A DNA stretch of 52,364 nt from Limosilactobacillus antri DSM 16041. Lineage in GTDB: Bacteria > Bacillota > Bacilli > Lactobacillales > Lactobacillaceae. This document shows, piece by piece, positions 35,398 to 44,629 of this stretch. The stretch is taken from the NCBI RefSeq assembly GCF_000160835.1, contig NZ_GG700734.1, forward strand, positions 78,038 through 130,401, read 5' to 3'. Position 1 is the stretch's first letter, and each line of letters begins with the position of its first letter. The position numbers and the translations under genes were made by a program. The notes beneath the pieces were generated by a model, which saw only the letters and a list, made by a program, of their open reading frames with translations, had not been told where the DNA came from and did no database searches.

Positions 35398-36255
35398 CTA
35401 CTCTACAAGTTTAAGGTAGTGCTCAGCTTCGGTAGACGATAGCTGATAAGTATCACTAAGGCTGCGGAGAATTTCACTTTTAGCAATTCCTAGATTATGC
35501 AATAGTTTAGCAGTAAGTTTGATGTCTTCTGCTTGTTGGTGGGCTTTTCCTTCTGCCAGTCCTTCGCTCCGGGCGTCCATTAAGTCCAGTTCGTATTTCA
35601 TAAAGAGTCGCCGCCTTCCTGGGTCCTGCTTAATTCTATTCATTTCATCGACAATTTGGCTAACCAAGGGGTCGCCTGCAATAACCTGATTGTGCATGAG
35701 TTTAAGAACACCTTGTAGCTTTATATTATCACGAAAGTTAGTTGCCTTGGCATTAAAAACGATTAGTTGTTGTCCGGTTCCGGCAGCCAATTGGCAATCG
35801 TCAGTGCAGCGCCATTCAAACCGATATTTGCTCCGCCCTTTCTGGTAGTAATCAAAGTCACAGAAGAAAACGATAAAAGTCGGGTAGTGTTTTAGCTTGT
35901 CATAGCTATCGCCTGGTGACAGGATATTATGGTCGGCTTGCTCTAAGTAATATCGCAAACGATAAGGTAAGTTGTTGTGGTTGGCAACTTGCATCTCGAC
36001 GATATAGGTCCGCTGCTGGTCGTCTTGGAGATAGACGTCGAAGCGGACTGTTCGAGCGTCAAGAGGGGCGTTCACTTGTTTTTGGATTGCGGTCCGCGTC
36101 ACTTGCTTAATTGCTAACTCAGGGAAAATCCGTTGTAGTAGCTCTAAACAAATTTCATTATTCTCCATCACCATGCTAAACATCTGGTCATTGGCAATCG
36201 TTAACCGTTCCCACTTAGCGGCAGCCATTTGTAATTGTTCTTCTCGATTTGTCAT
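35398..36255 (-). CDS. Rpn-family PD-(D/E)XK nuclease / transposase-like protein
   Basis: A 285-residue protein of the recombination-promoting nuclease (Rpn, PDDEXK transposase-like) family common in Gram-positive genomes. The nuclease core is visible as RFDVYLQDD then YIVEMQVANH (D...ExQ), preceded by the N-terminal FSMVMENNEICLELLQRI. The C-terminal third is helical (RRRLFMKYELDLMDARSEGLAEG), as usual. CAAGGAGGAAG lies just before the ATG. Known members promote recombination through DNA nicking; whether this one contributes to the shuffling in this locus is speculation. It is a single-gene unit. Confidence 0.85.
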   Translation of the reverse strand: MTNREEQLQMAAAKWERLTIANDQMFSMVMENNEICLELLQRIFPELAIKQVTRTAIQKQVNAPLDARTVRFDVYLQDDQQRTYIVEMQVANHNNLPYRLRYYLEQADHNILSPGDSYDKLKHYPTFIVFFCDFDYYQKGRSKYRFEWRCTDDCQLAAGTGQQLIVFNAKATNFRDNIKLQGVLKLMHNQVIAGDPLVSQIVDEMNRIKQDPGRRRLFMKYELDLMDARSEGLAEGKAHQQAEDIKLTAKLLHNLGIAKSEILRSLSDTYQLSSTEAEHYLKLVE

Positions 36256-36321
36256 CTAACTTCCTCCTTGTACTAATTAAATACGGGGGAATAATCAGAT
36301 TGCACGATATTAGGTGTATAG

Positions 36322-36356
36322 AAAAAGCAAGCCACTCAAACGTAGCTTGCTTTTTT
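36322..36356 (-). terminator. Terminator after LCP gene
   Basis: AAAAAGCAAGC pairs with GCTTGCTTTTTT (36344-36355). The hairpin follows the LCP stop at once on the minus strand and has T-runs in both directions. Confidence 0.85.
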
Positions 36357-36357
36357 C

Positions 36358-37620
36358 TTAATATTCAGCTTCTAGTGATGAAGAATGGCTTCGAGAGGAA
36401 CTTGACCGGCCAGTGGTAACGGTATCGCTACCGGTGCCGCTTCCCGGGTTGTTGTAGGAGGCACCACCAGGCAGGATGAAGTCGGTGTTATTGTAACCAT
36501 CGTAACTTGGCTGAGACTTGTACATCCGGGTTTCGTGGTTGTTTACCGTTACCGGCTTCAAGCCAAGCTGCTTTCGGACCAGCTTAGAGATCCGGTTGAT
36601 CTCCTTTGGGCTGGCGATTTGGAAGGAAACCCCGTCAATCGTGGCGTCCTTACCCTGGAAGTGGTAGGTTGAAACATTGTTCATCGCACTGTGGTAGTTA
36701 CCGTACAGGGTGGCAATGTCGTCGATTGGGATATTGGTTTTTACACCATCGCCGACCGCGTCCATGATCTTATTAGCTGAGCTGATGGAGCCGGATTTCT
36801 TAAACTTAGCAATCACGCTCGACAAAATCTGCTGCTGCCGCTTTTGACGACCGTAATCGTTGTTCGGATCCTCGTAGCGCATCCGGGAATACTTCAGTGC
36901 TTCGTCGCCGTTTAGGTGCTGCTTGCCCTTCTTAAAGTGGTGGCCTTCGTAGGTGAAGGAGAACGGGTTATCGACTTCGACGCCGCCGAGGGAGTTAACA
37001 ACCTTTTTGAGGACCCCCATGTTAATTACCGCGTAGTAATCAATTGGCACATCGAGCAATTCGCTGACCTGCTTGACGGTCTGCTTCGGACCGCCGATGG
37101 AGTAGGCAGCGTTGATCTTGACGTAATCGGGACCATCATCGGTGCTAACCCGGACCAGGGTGTCCCGCGGGATGCTGGTCATCGTAATCCGCTTCGTCTT
37201 GGGGTTGATGGTAAACAGTTCGATTGAATCGGTGTTTCCCCCTTTATTTCCCCGGTCAAGGGCCCCAACGTCGGTACCCATGGCGAGGACGGAAACGGGT
37301 TCGCCCTTTTGGAGTTTCTTACTGATCTTACCGTCACCGTTGCTGAAGACCCCGGTAGCCATCTGGTGGACCTTGTGGTATTCGTACAGGCCACCCGCCG
37401 CCACGAGGATGATTAGCAGCCAGATTAACCACTTCATCCACTTTGGCGTGTGGTAGTGGTGCTTTTCGGGAACCGGCGGTGGCGTTGGTCGGCCGCCCTG
37501 CTGACGCGGTTGTCGGTGGTGGTGCTCACGAGCGGGCTTATGATGAGCATTTTCGTAGATTTTCTTTTCTAATCTTTTGCGGTATTCTTCGCGAGATTCG
37601 CGCTGATCATTGTTGTCCAT
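36358..37620 (-). CDS. LCP (LytR-CpsA-Psr) family wall-polymer ligase
   Basis: Predicted membrane-bound enzyme that transfers lipid-linked polysaccharide or teichoic acid onto peptidoglycan. Its 420 residues comprise a basic, His/Pro-rich cytoplasmic head (~1-60), one membrane segment (LIWLLIILVAAGGLY), and the extracellular LCP domain with VLAMGTD, NTDSIELFTI, MTSIPRDT and KINAAYSIGG, ending in a Ser-rich tail. The Arg/Asp residues that bind the pyrophosphate lipid are present (SIPRDT, RYEDPNNDYGRQKRQ). It is transcribed opposite to the rml and sulfatase genes. In this locus it is the natural candidate for attaching the rhamnose/Galf polymer to the wall. Confidence 0.94.
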   Translation of the reverse strand: MDNNDQRESREEYRKRLEKKIYENAHHKPAREHHHRQPRQQGGRPTPPPVPEKHHYHTPKWMKWLIWLLIILVAAGGLYEYHKVHQMATGVFSNGDGKISKKLQKGEPVSVLAMGTDVGALDRGNKGGNTDSIELFTINPKTKRITMTSIPRDTLVRVSTDDGPDYVKINAAYSIGGPKQTVKQVSELLDVPIDYYAVINMGVLKKVVNSLGGVEVDNPFSFTYEGHHFKKGKQHLNGDEALKYSRMRYEDPNNDYGRQKRQQQILSSVIAKFKKSGSISSANKIMDAVGDGVKTNIPIDDIATLYGNYHSAMNNVSTYHFQGKDATIDGVSFQIASPKEINRISKLVRKQLGLKPVTVNNHETRMYKSQPSYDGYNNTDFILPGGASYNNPGSGTGSDTVTTGRSSSSRSHSSSLEAEY

Positions 37621-37658
37621 TGCAAATATACCCCTGTAATTTATTTCTAACGTTACCT

Positions 37659-37688
37659 AATATAGCAAAGAATGCTTAGACAATTCAA
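37659..37688 (-). promoter_or_regulatory. Candidate promoter for LCP gene
   Basis: On the minus strand TTGAAT (37683-37688), an 18-base spacer and TATATT (37659-37664) lie about 40 bases upstream of the LCP start. Confidence 0.4.
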
Positions 37689-37833
37689 TCCTATTATAGT
37701 AGTTTAACGTTTCTATAAACTTTTATAAAGGCGTGAGACTGATCGATTCCTTAATAGCGGCTTAATTCAGTGCTTGAAGAAAGGCAGAGTTTCACTGATA
37801 ATAGAACAGATAACTAAAAAAGGAAGCCGAAAA

Positions 37834-40755
37834 ATGCAAAAATTAAAGAGCAGCTTAATCTGGGGAGTAATCTTATTCTGGCTGGGGGGAGCTCAGGTCT
37901 ACTGGAACCTGGCTCCCCACCTAGCAGGATACAGCACGGCCAGTCTCCACACCAGCGCGTACCTGATTTTAAAGGGAATCACCTTAGTTGGACCCGACTT
38001 GCTGGTGCTCCTGCTGGGTTACTACATGGGTCAGTGCTCACGCAAGGAATCGATGGTAATTAAAATCTGGCTCAATACGGTGGCCCTGGGCTGTCTGCTC
38101 AGCTTGAGCATTGCCCTGACGGATAACGGAGTCGGTTTTTATCCGACAACAATTTACAATAGTATGCTGCCGGTCCTACGGAATTCGTATCCCCTAATTA
38201 CGGGGGTCATGGGCGGAATAGTTGTTTCCAGCATTATTCCGTCCGGGCAAGCAAATCTTCGCCGGCGAATGACGGGGCTGATTTGGGTCGTGCTTGCCAT
38301 CCCGTTTTTTAGTCCGGTAAACGTGTGGGGCTGGAACGATAACTTTTTGGCGCTGTTTTACGCCTGCCTGTTTATCCTCGGCGGCAATTTGAAGCCGGTC
38401 AAACAGTTTTGGCGCTGGGGCGGTCTCGCCATTGCTAGCTTAGCGGTTAACGTCCTCTTTCAGGGACTGATGCCGTTTCTTAGCTTTAACGGTTCGACCA
38501 TCAACCGCTTTGCGACGGTTACCAATGTATTAACGGTCGTAACGGCTTACGCGGTGGCCGGGTGGTTAGTTAATGGTATGCAAAAGCCGCGAATTAGTTA
38601 CCTGCTGTCCGTAGTGGTTATTCTAATGAACAGTTCTGCGTTTGCTGTGCTTTATAAAATTGCGGACGAGAAGCCAGTGGCGCACTCCACGGTGCGGACT
38701 GCGGTGCTGACGCTGGCGGCAATTGTGCTTGCCCTCGTGGCTGCGGCACTGTGGCAGTGGCTTTTAAACCGGCGGTGGACACAAACAGTCAGCCGGCGGA
38801 TTGACCAGTTCGCGGCGCAAGACTTTGCTAAGCAAAGAGTAGCGGTAAACAAGAAATTAAAGGAACTCGGCCCTGACTTAACGGTCTTTGCTATTTCCTA
38901 TCTGATTGCGGCTGCTTCGATGCTATTGATGAATAATAGCTGGCGGATTCAGCCGAATGTCGGCCCGGACTACAATATTATTTCCTATGCCTTTACGCAA
39001 CGAGGCCTATTGTTATTGCTAGCCGCCCTGCTTATCTTTACAGTTATTAAGTTTCTGCAGGCGATTAGCAAGCGGTACTGGCTTAGCCTGGCAATTGTGG
39101 TTGTGATTAGTTGCGCCTTTGTAATTGCCAACCGTGAAAAAATTGCCGCCCGTAATGAACCAATTTTGCCATCGGATCTGGCAATGCTACGGGTTGCGGG
39201 GAGCCTTTTCAAAATGGTTGCGCCGGCCCTCTGGCTGGAGGTCGTGACGGGACTAATTCTCTTAATTGGACTGGTTTGCTGGCTGGAAAAGAAGCACCCG
39301 GTCGAGCTACCGTTCAATGGCCGCCGGCGTTTAGTCTATTTCTTACTAGCCCCGCTCCTCTTTGCAAGTTGCTTCTTTTGGAACCACTCCGGGACACCGT
39401 TGAATAACTTCTTGACTTCGCTAGGCGACCAGCCAATGTTTTACAACCAGTTGAGCGGCGCACGGATTAACGGCCCGCTAATTCAGTTTATGAATAACGT
39501 GGACGTCAAGGTGATGGACCAGCCAGCAGGCTACTCCCGAGCGCGGATGGAGCAGATTGTGAAAAAGTACCGGACCCAAGCGGGGAAAATTAACCTTCAC
39601 CGGCAGAACGACTTAGTCCAGCAGACGGTTATCTTTAACCTGAGTGAGAGTTTCTCGGATCCGAACCGGGTCCCAGGCGTTAAGCTAGAAAGCACCCCGA
39701 TCCCCGCAATCAAGGAATTGCAAAAAAATAATACAGGGGGGGTGATGATTAGTTCTGGCTATGGCGGCGGCACGGCCAACATGGAATACATGACCCTGAC
39801 CGGTTATAGTATTAGCAACTTTTCGCCGACCCTGCCAGTTCCTTACACCCAGCTGGTTGGCAAGCTCAAGGTAAACCCCTCCATCGTGGATAGCTTTGAC
39901 CACGCGGTTGCCATTCACCCTTACCTCGGTACTTTTTACAACCGGACGAGTGTTTACCAGCAATTTGGCTTTGACAAGTTTTTCTACCTCGGGAGCAAGA
40001 ACCGGATCCGGCACCAGTCGCGGATTGACAACAGTCCCTACCTGTCTGACCGGACCGCTTACCAAAACGTCCTCGACCAGCTAAAGTCCTACCGCCATGG
40101 TCAATTCATTAACCTGGTTACCATGCAAAACCATTTCCCATATTCGGATAATTACTATCGGCACCTTAATCGTTACCGGGCGGTGCGGGTATCAGCCGGG
40201 ACCAATCCTGACGAGGTCGACGAGTTTAGTACCGAAATTCACTACACGGACAACGCCGTTAAGCAGTTCATCAAGCAAATCGATGGCATTAACCGGCCAA
40301 TTACGATCGTCTTTTATGGTGACCACTTGCCAGGAATTTACAAGAATGATATGGCGCGGGATGGGGTGAAGCTGCACGAAACGGAATACTTAATCTACTC
40401 TAATAAGTACGCTCGGGCCCATGGTGCGAAGAACTTCAAGCAAAACACGGCGGTGGTCAGTCCCAACGACTTTATTGCCATGGTTGCCAAGCAGACAAAT
40501 TCCAAAGTGAACTGGTACCAGGCTCTGCTGACGGCGGTGTTTGAGAAGCTGCCGGCAATGGCAAAAGATGTGGAGGCCAAAGGCGACGTTAATACGGCCA
40601 GGGCCGTGGCCCACACGGACTTTGTCAATGACCAGGGCAAGCTGGTTAAGGAAGGCAACCTTATTAAGCAGCAAAAGCAGTTGTTGCAGGATTACCGTCT
40701 GGTCCAGTATGACGTTACCGCTGGTAAGAAATATACGTTAAAGTATCTGAAATAG
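37834..40755 (+). CDS. LTA-synthase-like sulfatase-fold phosphoglycerol transferase
   Basis: A 973-residue membrane enzyme with many hydrophobic segments in the first ~560 residues and an extracellular alkaline-phosphatase/sulfatase-fold domain after that. That domain shows IFNLSESFSDP, the nucleophile loop GGGTANMEYMTLTG (Thr), TMQNHFPYSD, and FYGDHLPGIY. LtaS-type enzymes of this fold transfer glycerol-phosphate from phosphatidylglycerol. This one is about 300 residues longer than classical LtaS, because of a much larger membrane part. AAAAAAGGAAG precedes the ATG at 37834. Next to an LCP ligase and polysaccharide genes, decoration of the wall polymer with phosphoglycerol is a fair alternative to lipoteichoic acid synthesis. 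Confidence 0.88.
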   Translation: MQKLKSSLIWGVILFWLGGAQVYWNLAPHLAGYSTASLHTSAYLILKGITLVGPDLLVLLLGYYMGQCSRKESMVIKIWLNTVALGCLLSLSIALTDNGVGFYPTTIYNSMLPVLRNSYPLITGVMGGIVVSSIIPSGQANLRRRMTGLIWVVLAIPFFSPVNVWGWNDNFLALFYACLFILGGNLKPVKQFWRWGGLAIASLAVNVLFQGLMPFLSFNGSTINRFATVTNVLTVVTAYAVAGWLVNGMQKPRISYLLSVVVILMNSSAFAVLYKIADEKPVAHSTVRTAVLTLAAIVLALVAAALWQWLLNRRWTQTVSRRIDQFAAQDFAKQRVAVNKKLKELGPDLTVFAISYLIAAASMLLMNNSWRIQPNVGPDYNIISYAFTQRGLLLLLAALLIFTVIKFLQAISKRYWLSLAIVVVISCAFVIANREKIAARNEPILPSDLAMLRVAGSLFKMVAPALWLEVVTGLILLIGLVCWLEKKHPVELPFNGRRRLVYFLLAPLLFASCFFWNHSGTPLNNFLTSLGDQPMFYNQLSGARINGPLIQFMNNVDVKVMDQPAGYSRARMEQIVKKYRTQAGKINLHRQNDLVQQTVIFNLSESFSDPNRVPGVKLESTPIPAIKELQKNNTGGVMISSGYGGGTANMEYMTLTGYSISNFSPTLPVPYTQLVGKLKVNPSIVDSFDHAVAIHPYLGTFYNRTSVYQQFGFDKFFYLGSKNRIRHQSRIDNSPYLSDRTAYQNVLDQLKSYRHGQFINLVTMQNHFPYSDNYYRHLNRYRAVRVSAGTNPDEVDEFSTEIHYTDNAVKQFIKQIDGINRPITIVFYGDHLPGIYKNDMARDGVKLHETEYLIYSNKYARAHGAKNFKQNTAVVSPNDFIAMVAKQTNSKVNWYQALLTAVFEKLPAMAKDVEAKGDVNTARAVAHTDFVNDQGKLVKEGNLIKQQKQLLQDYRLVQYDVTAGKKYTLKYLK

Positions 40756-40760
40756 GGTGA

Positions 40761-40894
40761 GAGTGGAAAATAACCTCCTCGATAAGATATATGGCTAACC
40801 TAGAACGCACGGTACGGGCCATTGCCTTGTGGTTACGACACGAAGTTAGCCTGGAGATTTTCCACATTATCTTTGTAATAGTTAAGAACTAGCA
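40761..40894 (+). repeat. MITE-like dispersed repeat, copy 3
   Basis: About 134 bases opening GAGTGGAAAATAACCTCCTCGA and closing TCTTTGTAATAGTTAAGAAC, matching copies at 23350-23476 (inverted) and 25928-26091. It starts 5 bases after the sulfatase stop. The hairpin that accompanies the other two copies is missing here. Confidence 0.8.
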
Positions 40895-40945
40895 TAAAAC
40901 TGGCAGTCGAGCATAGTGCAGAGAAGGCTTCGGTGGGGAGACAAA

Positions 40946-40974
40946 TTGTAACCCATTATAAAAGATAGTAAAAT
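40946..40974 (+). promoter_or_regulatory. Candidate promoter for first GT-C-like gene
   Basis: TTGTAA (40946-40951), a 17-base spacer and TAAAAT (40969-40974), 38 bases before the start codon at 41013. Confidence 0.5.
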
Positions 40975-41012
40975 TACCAGTACTGATTAAAGAAACTATT
41001 TGGAGAAATGGA

Positions 41013-42326
41013 ATGAGAAAGAAAGTAACGATTAATCGGCTGATTTTTATTGGAGTTCTTGCAATAGTAGCAGTCTATTATTTAATTTGGGCAGCTGGTC
41101 TGAAATTCAATGGTAATCCAGATGAGCTGATGCGATATTTGATCCCTAAATATATCTATAATCACGGCAACTTGCCGACGGGCTATGATAAAGAAGCGGT
41201 ATACCAACTGGGAAATTGGTCATATGCCTTCTACCCGCAAATGTTAGGAGGGGTGCTTAGCGCGTTCTTTATGAAGCTAAGCGCAATCTTTACTACGAAG
41301 TATCTTGTCTTGGCAGCCCGGTTGACCAGCGTTTTAGCGGGGGTCGTAACGGTTGCCTTTGTCGGATTGACGCTTCACAAAATAAAGAAAGATTTCCGGT
41401 TAACAATTTTGGGGATGCTACTGATTGCCTTTGTACCGCAGTTTACTTACCTCTCGTCTTATGTTAACAATGACATTATTGCGGTATGTGGCGTGAGTGT
41501 AATTATGTACGCACTGTACTCAGGCTGTTCAACAGGTGAGCGTTGGGATGCCCGTAAGACAATTTTGCTAGCACTGGGAATGATTATCTGTACCCTGGGG
41601 TACCTGAACTCAATGGGCTTTGTACTTATCGGTGGCCTTTGCTTCCTGTTTTCACTTTACCGTCAACACAGGGCTGACCGAATTAGTAAGAAACAGGCCG
41701 TAGCCTTAGCGCTGGCTTTAATACTGATTGTTACAGTGGTGTGCTTACCCTTTTATTTACGGAACGCTTTGATCTACCATGGCGATCTTTTCGGGATGAA
41801 AACATTCCATGCGCAATATGTCAAATGGCTGCAGCATGGCGGTGCGGCTTTGCAACACCCTTACCTTGGCCAGGAAAGCTTGGGCCAATTTTTAACCGAT
41901 ACTAATTTTTGGCTCACGACCCAAAAATCATTTATTGCTTACTTTGGTTACCTGACTATTCCAGCGGGAACCATGATCTACCTGTTTTATTTGGTTGTTT
42001 TCAGTACGGGAATCATTGGGTACTGCATGAAGCCTTTTGCTGGTGGCAATCGTAGCGATGCACTTCCTAATTGGGGGATGGTTATCGGCGGAGTAATCAC
42101 CATTGCCTTGTTTATGTACTATGTCTTATTCGTTGACATCCAGCCCCAGGGAAGATACGTGATGGAAATTCTGCCTTTCTTTATCGTTGTTGAATCCATC
42201 GGTCTAAGCAAAATTAATGACGCAATTTTTAAGACTAGCCGTCCGCTATGGATCCTTATGGGTATCTATATCGTGATCAACTTATACTGCTTAGTAGAGA
42301 AGGTCTATCCACTACTGATTCGTTGA
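41013..42326 (+). CDS. GT-C-like polytopic membrane glycosyltransferase (DUF2142/GT39-like)
   Basis: A 437-residue protein with about 10-11 membrane segments. Directly after the first one the extracellular loop has FNGNPDELMRYLIPKYIY; the acidic pair (DE) in this loop is where GT-C enzymes keep their catalytic acid. GT-C proteins use polyprenyl-phosphate sugars to modify polymers outside the membrane. The exact family is uncertain; the layout resembles DUF2142 or GT39-like proteins. TGGAGAAA precedes the ATG. It has its own promoter and a following terminator, so it is monocistronic. A role in side-chain addition to the wall polysaccharide is inference. Confidence 0.75.
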   Translation: MRKKVTINRLIFIGVLAIVAVYYLIWAAGLKFNGNPDELMRYLIPKYIYNHGNLPTGYDKEAVYQLGNWSYAFYPQMLGGVLSAFFMKLSAIFTTKYLVLAARLTSVLAGVVTVAFVGLTLHKIKKDFRLTILGMLLIAFVPQFTYLSSYVNNDIIAVCGVSVIMYALYSGCSTGERWDARKTILLALGMIICTLGYLNSMGFVLIGGLCFLFSLYRQHRADRISKKQAVALALALILIVTVVCLPFYLRNALIYHGDLFGMKTFHAQYVKWLQHGGAALQHPYLGQESLGQFLTDTNFWLTTQKSFIAYFGYLTIPAGTMIYLFYLVVFSTGIIGYCMKPFAGGNRSDALPNWGMVIGGVITIALFMYYVLFVDIQPQGRYVMEILPFFIVVESIGLSKINDAIFKTSRPLWILMGIYIVINLYCLVEKVYPLLIR

Positions 42327-42373
42327 CAGACATACTGGCTGGCAAATTGATAGCACTATCCATTGCGGAACCA

Positions 42374-42415
42374 CCGTCTAAATTCAGTCTTTTGCGCTGA
42401 ACTTAGGCGGTTGTT
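42374..42415 (+). terminator. Terminator after first GT-C-like gene
   Basis: A 14-pair stem (42374-42387 with 42397-42410, two G-U pairs) followed by TTGTTTCTT. It lies in the 340-base gap before the next gene, which otherwise holds the duplicated promoter segment at 42476-42529 and no reading frame I would support. Confidence 0.7.
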
Positions 42416-42475
42416 TCTTCAGTTTAATATTAGCTGGAATCGTTATTGTAATGCCGCTTATTTAGTTACGCACCC

Positions 42476-42529
42476 AATTGCTTTCCGCCCTGGAATATTT
42501 TAAAATATAAAAAATATTGCGCAATTTTA
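42476..42529 (+). promoter_or_regulatory. Duplicated promoter segment, copy 1
   Basis: A 54-base segment 48/54 identical to 44556-44609. It contains TTGCTT (42478-42483), a 17-base spacer and TAAAAT (42501-42506), and ends ATTGCGCAATTTTA. It would drive the GT-C-like gene at 42667 with a leader of about 150 bases. Confidence 0.6.
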
Positions 42530-42666
42530 CCCCAGTACTTGCTGAAAGCATTTTGAATTAGGTTCGTGGTCTAATGATAGGTCTGGTTGCGTTACTTTTT
42601 GTCGTTTAGGTGTGGCTGCCAGTTATAGTTTGAAAATAAGGGTAGCTTAATAGTTGAGGGAGAAGT

Positions 42667-44331
42667 ATGTTAAAGATCATCAGAAAACACGAGGGAACAA
42701 TCGGCATTTGCCTGCTATTTTTATTATCAGCCGTCCTGATTACAGTGCCTAACTTTTTCTCGCATTATTTTAAACTTACGTTGGATGGGTACGTTCATCT
42801 CAATCGTTTCCAGGGCGGAATCACTGATGCAATCAGACAGTTACAAGTGCCCCTCCCGATAAATATGATTGGCTTTAGCAATGTGGGGGCCGCGTTTAAC
42901 TCAGCGTATCCCTGGATGGCAGGATGGGTTTTCATTTTACCGGAATTAATTTTTAATAATCCGCTGCATGCCTTGTTTGTGGGCTTAGTTTTATTAAATT
43001 TCATTACGGCGTTAAATGCTTATTTTTTAATGAGGAAGGTCGCAAACAACCAGGTAATAAGGATCCTAGGGGCCTTTCTGTATGAATTTAATACCTACCA
43101 TTTAATTATAGTCTTTGGTCGGAATGCTTTTGGCGAGGCATTAGCATACGCTTTTATTCCCTTAGCTATTCTCGGCCTTCTTGAAATTATGCGATTGGAA
43201 AAGGTGGGAATCTTTAACTTAGCGTTTGGCATGGGAATGATTATTAATAGTCATATATTGTCAACCATTTTAACGGTTGTTGCCCTTGCCGTATTATTGG
43301 GAATTAATTATCGACAGATTACCAACTGGTTAATGGTAATAAGATATATATTTTACGCAATTATAGTAACCTTCCTGTTTAGCGGCTTTACTATTATTAA
43401 CTTTTTAACCATCTTTTTGAAAAACAAGTTATCTTCGCCGCCATTTTACCTACTTCCGATCGCCCCAGACTTAATGAGCAAAGCGGTAATAAATAATACC
43501 GTAACTGATTATCCTTATTCCTGGAACTTAGGAATTGTCTTAACCATAATTTTGATTATGATGTTAATTCAAGTCGCTAAGCGCAAGGCCGACTACAATA
43601 AGTACGTAATCGTCGCTAGCTTATTGTTTATTTGTATGTTTAATTGGTTTGTCCCGGTTTTTGATCAAATTCAAAAAACAGGAGTAGGTGCGCTGCAATT
43701 TACGGGTAGGCTGTTGAGTTATAGTGCGATCTTTTTGATAATTGGCTTCTGTATGTACCTGGATCAGGTTTTTCCATTGAAACAGAAGCAAGTAAAAAAA
43801 TTAGCGGGGGTAATTAGCTTGATTATCTTTGCTTATGGCTTCATGTCAGTATGGAATTATCACCGGATATTAAATGATAGTTCAGTGCGGTTAGCATTGA
43901 CCAGGCAGAACTACAATGATGCTGCCAGACATAATCCGTTTTCTTTTGAGGACTACCTGCCTAAGAATACGGTCAAAATAATAAAAAAGCAAAAAGATAA
44001 AGTGAGGGTTAAAGCTGCAACGACAACTGCTATTACCTTCAAGCTTGACAATCCTGATCATAAAGAGGTCACGCTTCCCTTCGCCTTTTATAATGGAATT
44101 AAATATACTTCGTCAAAGAAGTTAATTAAGGCGGGGCATGTTAATTTGAGGAACACTAAGGCTAATGGCGAATTAAAAATCAGTGTTAAGCCAGCGTCTG
44201 CTTACATTGGGCTTTTTGTGTTTACGGTTATTGTTACCTTGCTTGGATCATTATTTGTACTAGTAGTTAACACTGGACGACTGAAAACTGAATCGGGAGT
44301 GAGCCAAACCGTGAAACAGAAATTAAGATGA
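42667..44331 (+). CDS. Polytopic membrane protein, YfhO/GT-C-like (copy A)
   Basis: A 554-residue protein with about 11 membrane segments and an extracellular C-terminal domain of ~120 residues closed by a last membrane segment. After the first segment it has LTLDGYVHLNRFQG; an Asp followed by His/Arg in this loop is typical of GT-C-type and YfhO-related proteins. The segment FLYEFNTYHLIIVFGRNAFGEALAYAF resembles VLNTYRLFLGQFVFGEFIAASF in the protein at 49019, so the two are paralogues. GAGGGAG precedes the ATG. The gene is A+T-rich and lies between two copies of a promoter segment. Probable role: transfer of a lipid-carried sugar onto wall polysaccharide (inference). Confidence 0.72.
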   Translation: MLKIIRKHEGTIGICLLFLLSAVLITVPNFFSHYFKLTLDGYVHLNRFQGGITDAIRQLQVPLPINMIGFSNVGAAFNSAYPWMAGWVFILPELIFNNPLHALFVGLVLLNFITALNAYFLMRKVANNQVIRILGAFLYEFNTYHLIIVFGRNAFGEALAYAFIPLAILGLLEIMRLEKVGIFNLAFGMGMIINSHILSTILTVVALAVLLGINYRQITNWLMVIRYIFYAIIVTFLFSGFTIINFLTIFLKNKLSSPPFYLLPIAPDLMSKAVINNTVTDYPYSWNLGIVLTIILIMMLIQVAKRKADYNKYVIVASLLFICMFNWFVPVFDQIQKTGVGALQFTGRLLSYSAIFLIIGFCMYLDQVFPLKQKQVKKLAGVISLIIFAYGFMSVWNYHRILNDSSVRLALTRQNYNDAARHNPFSFEDYLPKNTVKIIKKQKDKVRVKAATTTAITFKLDNPDHKEVTLPFAFYNGIKYTSSKKLIKAGHVNLRNTKANGELKISVKPASAYIGLFVFTVIVTLLGSLFVLVVNTGRLKTESGVSQTVKQKLR

Positions 44332-44440
44332 TTTCGTTTTTCGATTTTAACTTAGTAATAATATTTACGTCACAGCTCTGGTATGCACGTGTTGGGCAGC
44401 TCACGTATAACTCGTTAATGAACTAGCATTGAGGATATGT

Positions 44441-44479
44441 CTAAAATTAGCCTGTAAAGCTAATTTTAGGCGTTTTTTT
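44441..44479 (+). terminator. Terminator upstream of prfC
   Basis: Perfect 11-base stem CTAAAATTAGC/GCTAATTTTAG with loop CTGTAAA, followed by GCGTTTTTTT. Confidence 0.85.
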
Positions 44480-44555
44480 ATGGGAAAGCTTCTTTCCGGA
44501 GGGGGATGTCATTTATTAAAATCATTATGATACTCGTTATTTTAAGCTTACATCT

Positions 44556-44609
44556 AATTGCTTTACGCCCCAGAATATCTTAGAATATAAAAGATATTGC
44601 GCAATTTTA
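44556..44609 (+). promoter_or_regulatory. prfC promoter; duplicated segment, copy 2
   Basis: TTGCTT (44558-44563), 17-base spacer, TAGAAT (44581-44586), 44 bases before the prfC start. The 54-base segment is repeated at 42476-42529 with six differences. Confidence 0.65.
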
Positions 44610-44629
44610 AATACGAAAGGAACATACTG

